Shown piece after piece: positions 60,372 to 64,000 of a DNA stretch of 64,000 bases. The notes under the pieces were generated by a model. The model searched no databases. It saw only the letters and a list, made by a program, of their open reading frames with translations, and was not told the origin of the DNA. A program made the translations under genes and the position numbers. This stretch comes from Marsupella aquatica. Its lineage: Eukaryota > Marchantiophyta. Numbering within the stretch: the first letter of the stretch is position 1; every line of letters begins with the position of its first letter. The stretch is from contig OZ316891.1 in assembly GCA_973895155.1 (NCBI GenBank), positions 25,544,001 to 25,608,000 of the forward strand, read 5' to 3'.

Positions 60372-61418
60372 CACCTGTTGTGTAGTTGTTTGGGTACAAT
60401 TTGTAAAAATAAATTGTTTGTCGCTATAATTCCGGTGGCATGCATATCGTGACTGAAAATGTGTGTTGATAATGACATCATTGGGAGAGGTTTGGGACAT
60501 CACAAGATAATCTGTTCAATTTTCAGTCATTTGTCAAAATTGTTTTGACACTCTAATGTTGGTGGCATTTGTAGTGGCAAAATGTATTTAAAGAATGACA
60601 TTATTCATAGTGATTTCTGAGAATGGAAAATGATCTACTTTATTTCAAGTCATTTGCAAGGTCCTGCATTGACACTCTACTCTTAGTGGCATTTGGAGTC
60701 ACTAAAATGTGCGAAGACAATGACATTCTTTAGAGTGATTTTGGACTAAGGAGGATGTGGCACTTGGTTTGAAGTTGCATCAAATAATATTTATTGGACT
60801 CTAATATTAGTGGTATTTGTAATCAGACAATTTGTGATAATAATGACTTTATTTAAAGAAATTTTATACATTGACAATTATTTCACTCAATCTTAAGTTG
60901 TTTGTAAGAATTTCCTTGTCACTAAAATATTTTAAGTGATTTTACCAAAATTCATTTGTGACTCCACTATTGGTGATATTTATAGTAACAAAATGTGTGC
61001 TCACAAATGACATTATTTCAAGTAATTAAAATCACTTGGAAAAGATTCACTTGGTTGGGAGTTGATTGAAAAAGCACCTTTACCATTCAAATATTGGTGG
61101 TACTTGTATTTGTAGTGGTTTCGGCCAGTAGTAAAATCTTAGTTGAAAATAGAGTGTTAAACATCAACGGTGTAGTGGACGGTGGATTGTAGTGATTTGT
61201 AAATTTGTGTAATATACAACTCTAATTCAAGTGATCTAAGTTTTAGTGGCAAAAAAAAGAGTTGTAATCAGTGATTAAGGTAACATAGTTCTAAGTAGAG
61301 TAATAAAATGCAGATTATTACAACTTATTAAGAAAACAGTGGTTGGCACCATGTATGAGTTATTTAGGCAAAGTAGTTGCAGGGCCTGTAGTAGTAAAAC
61401 ACAAGTTTTCTTCTAGTG
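60372..61418. repeat. Right subterminal region of the CACTA element
   Basis: No gene is seen. Short words such as GTGGCATTTGTAGTGGCAAAA, AGTGATTTTGG and TTTGTAGTGG recur at 60-90-bp spacing, which fits subterminal repeats of the CACTA end. Confidence 0.6.
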
Positions 61419-61545
61419 GAATCTAAAGTAGATGCTATTAAAACATTAAGTGGAACCATGGAAGGCTAGAACAACAGCTCAAGTACAGATTAGAATCTAA
61501 AGTAGATGCTATTAAAACATTTAGTGGAACCATGCAAGGCTAAAA
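61419..61545. repeat. 74-bp repeat array, right half
   Basis: One full copy (61419-61492) and one partial copy follow the CACTA border. The array overlaps the 3' end of the gene at 61521-62794, whose stop codon lies inside the last copy. Confidence 0.9.
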
Positions 61546-62794
61546 CCCCGACTAAAACTGGTTGGGATGCTTGATACCTTTTCCCAATGCCCAGGCTTGG
61601 TTGGGTTTACAATGCCAAAAACCCAATTTCCATAGTCCTCAGAGTTAATGTAGAACCCCACTTCTTCACGAATATCACGTAAGCCCCAATTTTTGCCAAC
61701 GTCCAAATTGATACATGTTCCATCCAAAAGTTCAACCTCAAGACTCATCATTTCCACCGCATCTGACTGGTCCTTCACAAGTCGTTCACAAACATATCCG
61801 AAAGTAGTGTACAACATTTGCCGACCAACATGGTATCTAAAAGTGATAGACAATTGAAGAACTTGACATTTAATGATATCACTTGCAGCCTCTCTTTTAA
61901 CATCCCAACCTGGATCCATGAGAGATGCAAGTAGATCTTCTGAGACTGGTTTAAAAACATAAAATGTCTTGGTTTGTCGCATTCCAATGTCCACTTGGAC
62001 ATGAAATAGATCGACCATGATGTGGAATGGCATGAACCAGTTAATTCTACAAACACGACCACCTGTGCTGGGTTTCATTGCCATATGAAAGTCAGAAAAC
62101 AGTCTAGCACAAAAGGACTCAGTAGTACTCATGTCGGGAATTGGCCATGATGGGTCATCAAATGAAGGAAGTGGTATTGGTATAAGTTTCCCAAACTTTC
62201 CTTTTCCCAAAGGTGGTACATAAGAAGCATCATAAAATAAAATGCCTGATTCTAGCAACTCCTTATGGGTTCGGGTTCCTCGCATTGCTTCACCAATAAC
62301 TCCATGTACCACCACAACCAAATCTAATATAGAATTTGGGTCCTGCCAATCTTCATATTTTGTGGGGTGGAGATCTGTTAGTAGCAAAAAAACAATAATA
62401 TCATTAGTAAATATTTGATGCCTACTAATAACTAATGGCAGTTTGCTTAGATAGTTTTATTGCACTGAAAGTAACTTATATATAGGGATCAGAAATTACA
62501 CTTACAATTCACCCGGTTGTTGGGTACACCATGTTGACAACGTGACTCCAACTGCAACTGCCGGGGACAATATGCATGTGCAACCAATATAGATTGTAAC
62601 ACTACTGAATTTGTGGCAAACTTGAACTTCTTTACTTGAGCTATAAAATGTTGTTTAGCCCATGGTCCTCTCTTTGGTGGATTTAAAGTAATCCAAGAGT
62701 CGATCTCAATTTTTTTTGGAATCCAAACATGGTCGCTATCCCCTTTAATGTGGATGAGCATTGATTGGATCTCTGAACGAGGCCGCTTTGCCAT
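61521..62794 (-). CDS. Unrecognised two-exon gene
   Basis: Exon 1 is 62794-62506, from ATG (MAKRPRSEIQSM) to the donor T|GTAAGT. Exon 2 is 62374-61521, after the acceptor AACAG|AT. The 131-bp intron keeps phase 1, giving 380 residues without any stop or frame change. Visible features are a Trp- and Lys-rich N-terminus, a Cys pair region and a long globular C-terminal part (INWFMPFHIMVDLFHVQVDIG, FYVFKPVSEDLL, FRYHVGRQMLYTTFG). I do not recognise the family. It is the cleanest gene in the window and may be a host gene, although its last residues and TAA come from a 74-bp repeat copy, which suggests a replaced or extended C-terminus. Confidence 0.75.
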
Positions 62795-64000
62795 CGTAGA
62801 CTCCCTCGCTCCGATGTCTCACAATTCTCTACCCAGATGATCTGCTTCCTTCCGGCTGGACTCTAGAAAGTCGTTCGTCATGAATGGAGCTCCAACGGCT
62901 GGACTCTGGAAAATTGTCCATTATGAATGGAGAGCTCCCATGTCACAAGGGATGAACTGCGATTGAGTAAGGAAGGAGAAGCTTGCACAACGGCATGCAA
63001 CAAAGCTCAATACTAATGATTGCACAAGGACATGCGATGAAGCTCAATTCTATCACTGACTGTGCTTTCGATTGGGCATAAAGGAACTTTGATAATTAAC
63101 TTTGAAAATAGAATCCATGACAAGGGAACGGAACAGGGATTGATTGAACGACACACTGGGATCAAAGCAAGTCTGGGCAATAATCCGTCGTAAATGTTGT
63201 CGTTTCGGTACAGTAGGAACAGATCAACACCAAGTCGAGCTTGGAAAATGATTTAACTCAAAAACGCAGGCCCTGCGGTAGCCACGAGGGACGCAGACTT
63301 AGCGGTAGCCATGAGGGATGCAGACCCTAAATTTTCTGAACCGGAGGTCAAAATAGGAAGCTGCGACGTAATGTTGACAAAAATTGCAATAGGGTGGGGG
63401 CAGAATGGAACGGAACCGTAGCTCAAGTCTGGGTGGGGGCAGAACGGAACCGCAGCTCGACACAAGCAAACTGACAAAGAAACGAGTATGAAAAATGAAC
63501 AAACAGTGCTGCCAGCATCCGCCTTTGCTCAGAGACCCTCAAGACAACCGGTTCCACAGAATGATTGTGAGCCTGAAGTATGTACTGTCATGGGGGGTTT
63601 TCACACACCGTCTCGTCCATGAAGCTCGATAGGTTGACGGATACGACATGAGTAATCAAGAGCCGGCTCAGGATGTCTAGATTCAGAAGCGTAAAGAGCA
63701 GGTATGAGCTATGAAAGTCATCTCATTTCTAATCTTCTTCATCCTGAAACAACCAAAGAAGTAGCCCACCAATTCGAGCAGCTCATTCAATGATTAGCAG
63801 TGAAACTGCAACACATACAGAGGAAGCTAAATGGAAATCCGAGTTGCAATTTACTCGATTGAGCTTCGACAATCGGCAGCAAATTGCAGGTTTCAGTACA
63901 CAAAGGGGAACATCGAGGGCTTTATGTTCTCCTTTGTTGTGGCTCTCTTTCAGTCTCCTTCGCTGCGACGTAACAATGTAAGACCACTTTCCTCCTTCAT
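62795..64000. other. Upstream spacer with small tandem duplications
   Basis: I see no supported gene. Tandem duplications include about 45 bp twice (GGCTGGACTCT starts) near 62855-62940, 27 bp twice (GCGGTAGCCACGAGGG) at 63275-63328, and 39 bp twice (GGGTGGGGGCAGAA) at 63392-63469. Part of it should be the promoter of the minus-strand gene starting at 62794. Confidence 0.5.

Larger units (their letters stand above)
42882..61418 (-). mobile_element. CACTA (En/Spm) DNA transposon, 18.5 kb
   Basis: The left end starts CACTAGAAGGAAA at 42882 and the right end finishes TTTTCTTCTAGTG at 61418. The inverted ends agree over CACTAGAAG and most of the next bases. The 3-bp target duplication GAA lies at 42879-42881 and 61419-61421, and the flanks are two halves of the same 74-bp repeat array, so the empty site can be read directly (CAGATTA-GAA-TCTAAAG). 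The element carries Tnp1-like and Tnp2 genes on the minus strand plus F-box-like and EDM2-like cargo. The transposase genes are damaged. Confidence 0.95.

Overview
The window looks like nuclear DNA of a green plant (streptophyte lineage). It holds Ty1/copia LTR retrotransposons, an En/Spm (CACTA) transposon with Tnp2- and Tnp1-type genes, a SWIM/ULP1-bearing Mutator-like element, GT-AG introns, plant telomere-type CCCTAAA motifs and an EDM2-like PHD cluster. I cannot name the species. I found no rRNA, tRNA or organelle genes. Most of the window is mobile DNA, and only about five short stretches look like host sequence or solo genes.

Layout. (1) 612-6879: copia element 1, minus strand, 158-bp LTRs, TSD ATATT, gag-pol broken by two frame changes. 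(2) 6885-13215: gene-poor DNA with several perfect short hairpins and one possible gene fragment. (3) 13216-18998: copia element 2, minus strand, two identical 164-bp LTRs, TSD AATGG, gag-pol open except for one in-frame TAG after the YVDD motif. (4) 20211-21317: an unrecognised coiled-coil ORF that ends 6 bp before the next element. (5) 21324-40366: a roughly 19-kb element with 19-bp inverted ends. It carries two tandem F-box-like genes and a FLYWCH/GCM-like zinc + MULE-type + SWIM transposase gene on the minus strand. A divergent six-exon gene on the plus strand joins a ParB-like domain, a degenerate N4/N6-methylase-like domain and a ULP1/C48 protease. A palindromic motif (consensus about ATCTCGGCGAGSCTCTCCGAGAT) recurs through its non-coding parts, including introns, and is built into a 169-bp satellite and a 40-bp minisatellite. 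(6) 40637-41197: a small unrecognised gene with one in-frame TAG. (7) 42553-42772: a MITE with a 10-bp TSD. (8) 42882-61418: an 18.5-kb CACTA element (TSD GAA) inserted in a 74-bp repeat array, with Tnp1-like and Tnp2 genes, an F-box-like gene and an EDM2-like PHD-finger gene as cargo, and a long non-coding 5' side with about 0.7-kb tandem repeats. (9) 61521-62794: a clean two-exon gene of unknown function, then non-coding sequence to the end.

How it fits together. The 19-kb element is the best candidate for a little-described system: a transposase gene and a ParB/methylase/ULP1 fusion gene fire away from a shared satellite-filled control region, and a repeated palindrome marks the whole element. 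Its genes, and several others here, are interrupted by in-frame TGA or TAG codons more often than by frame changes. In one case internal repeat copies show directly that CGA became TGA. This fits deamination of methylated cytosines in silenced transposons. Exon and frame statements come from reading the sequence by eye; no database search was possible.
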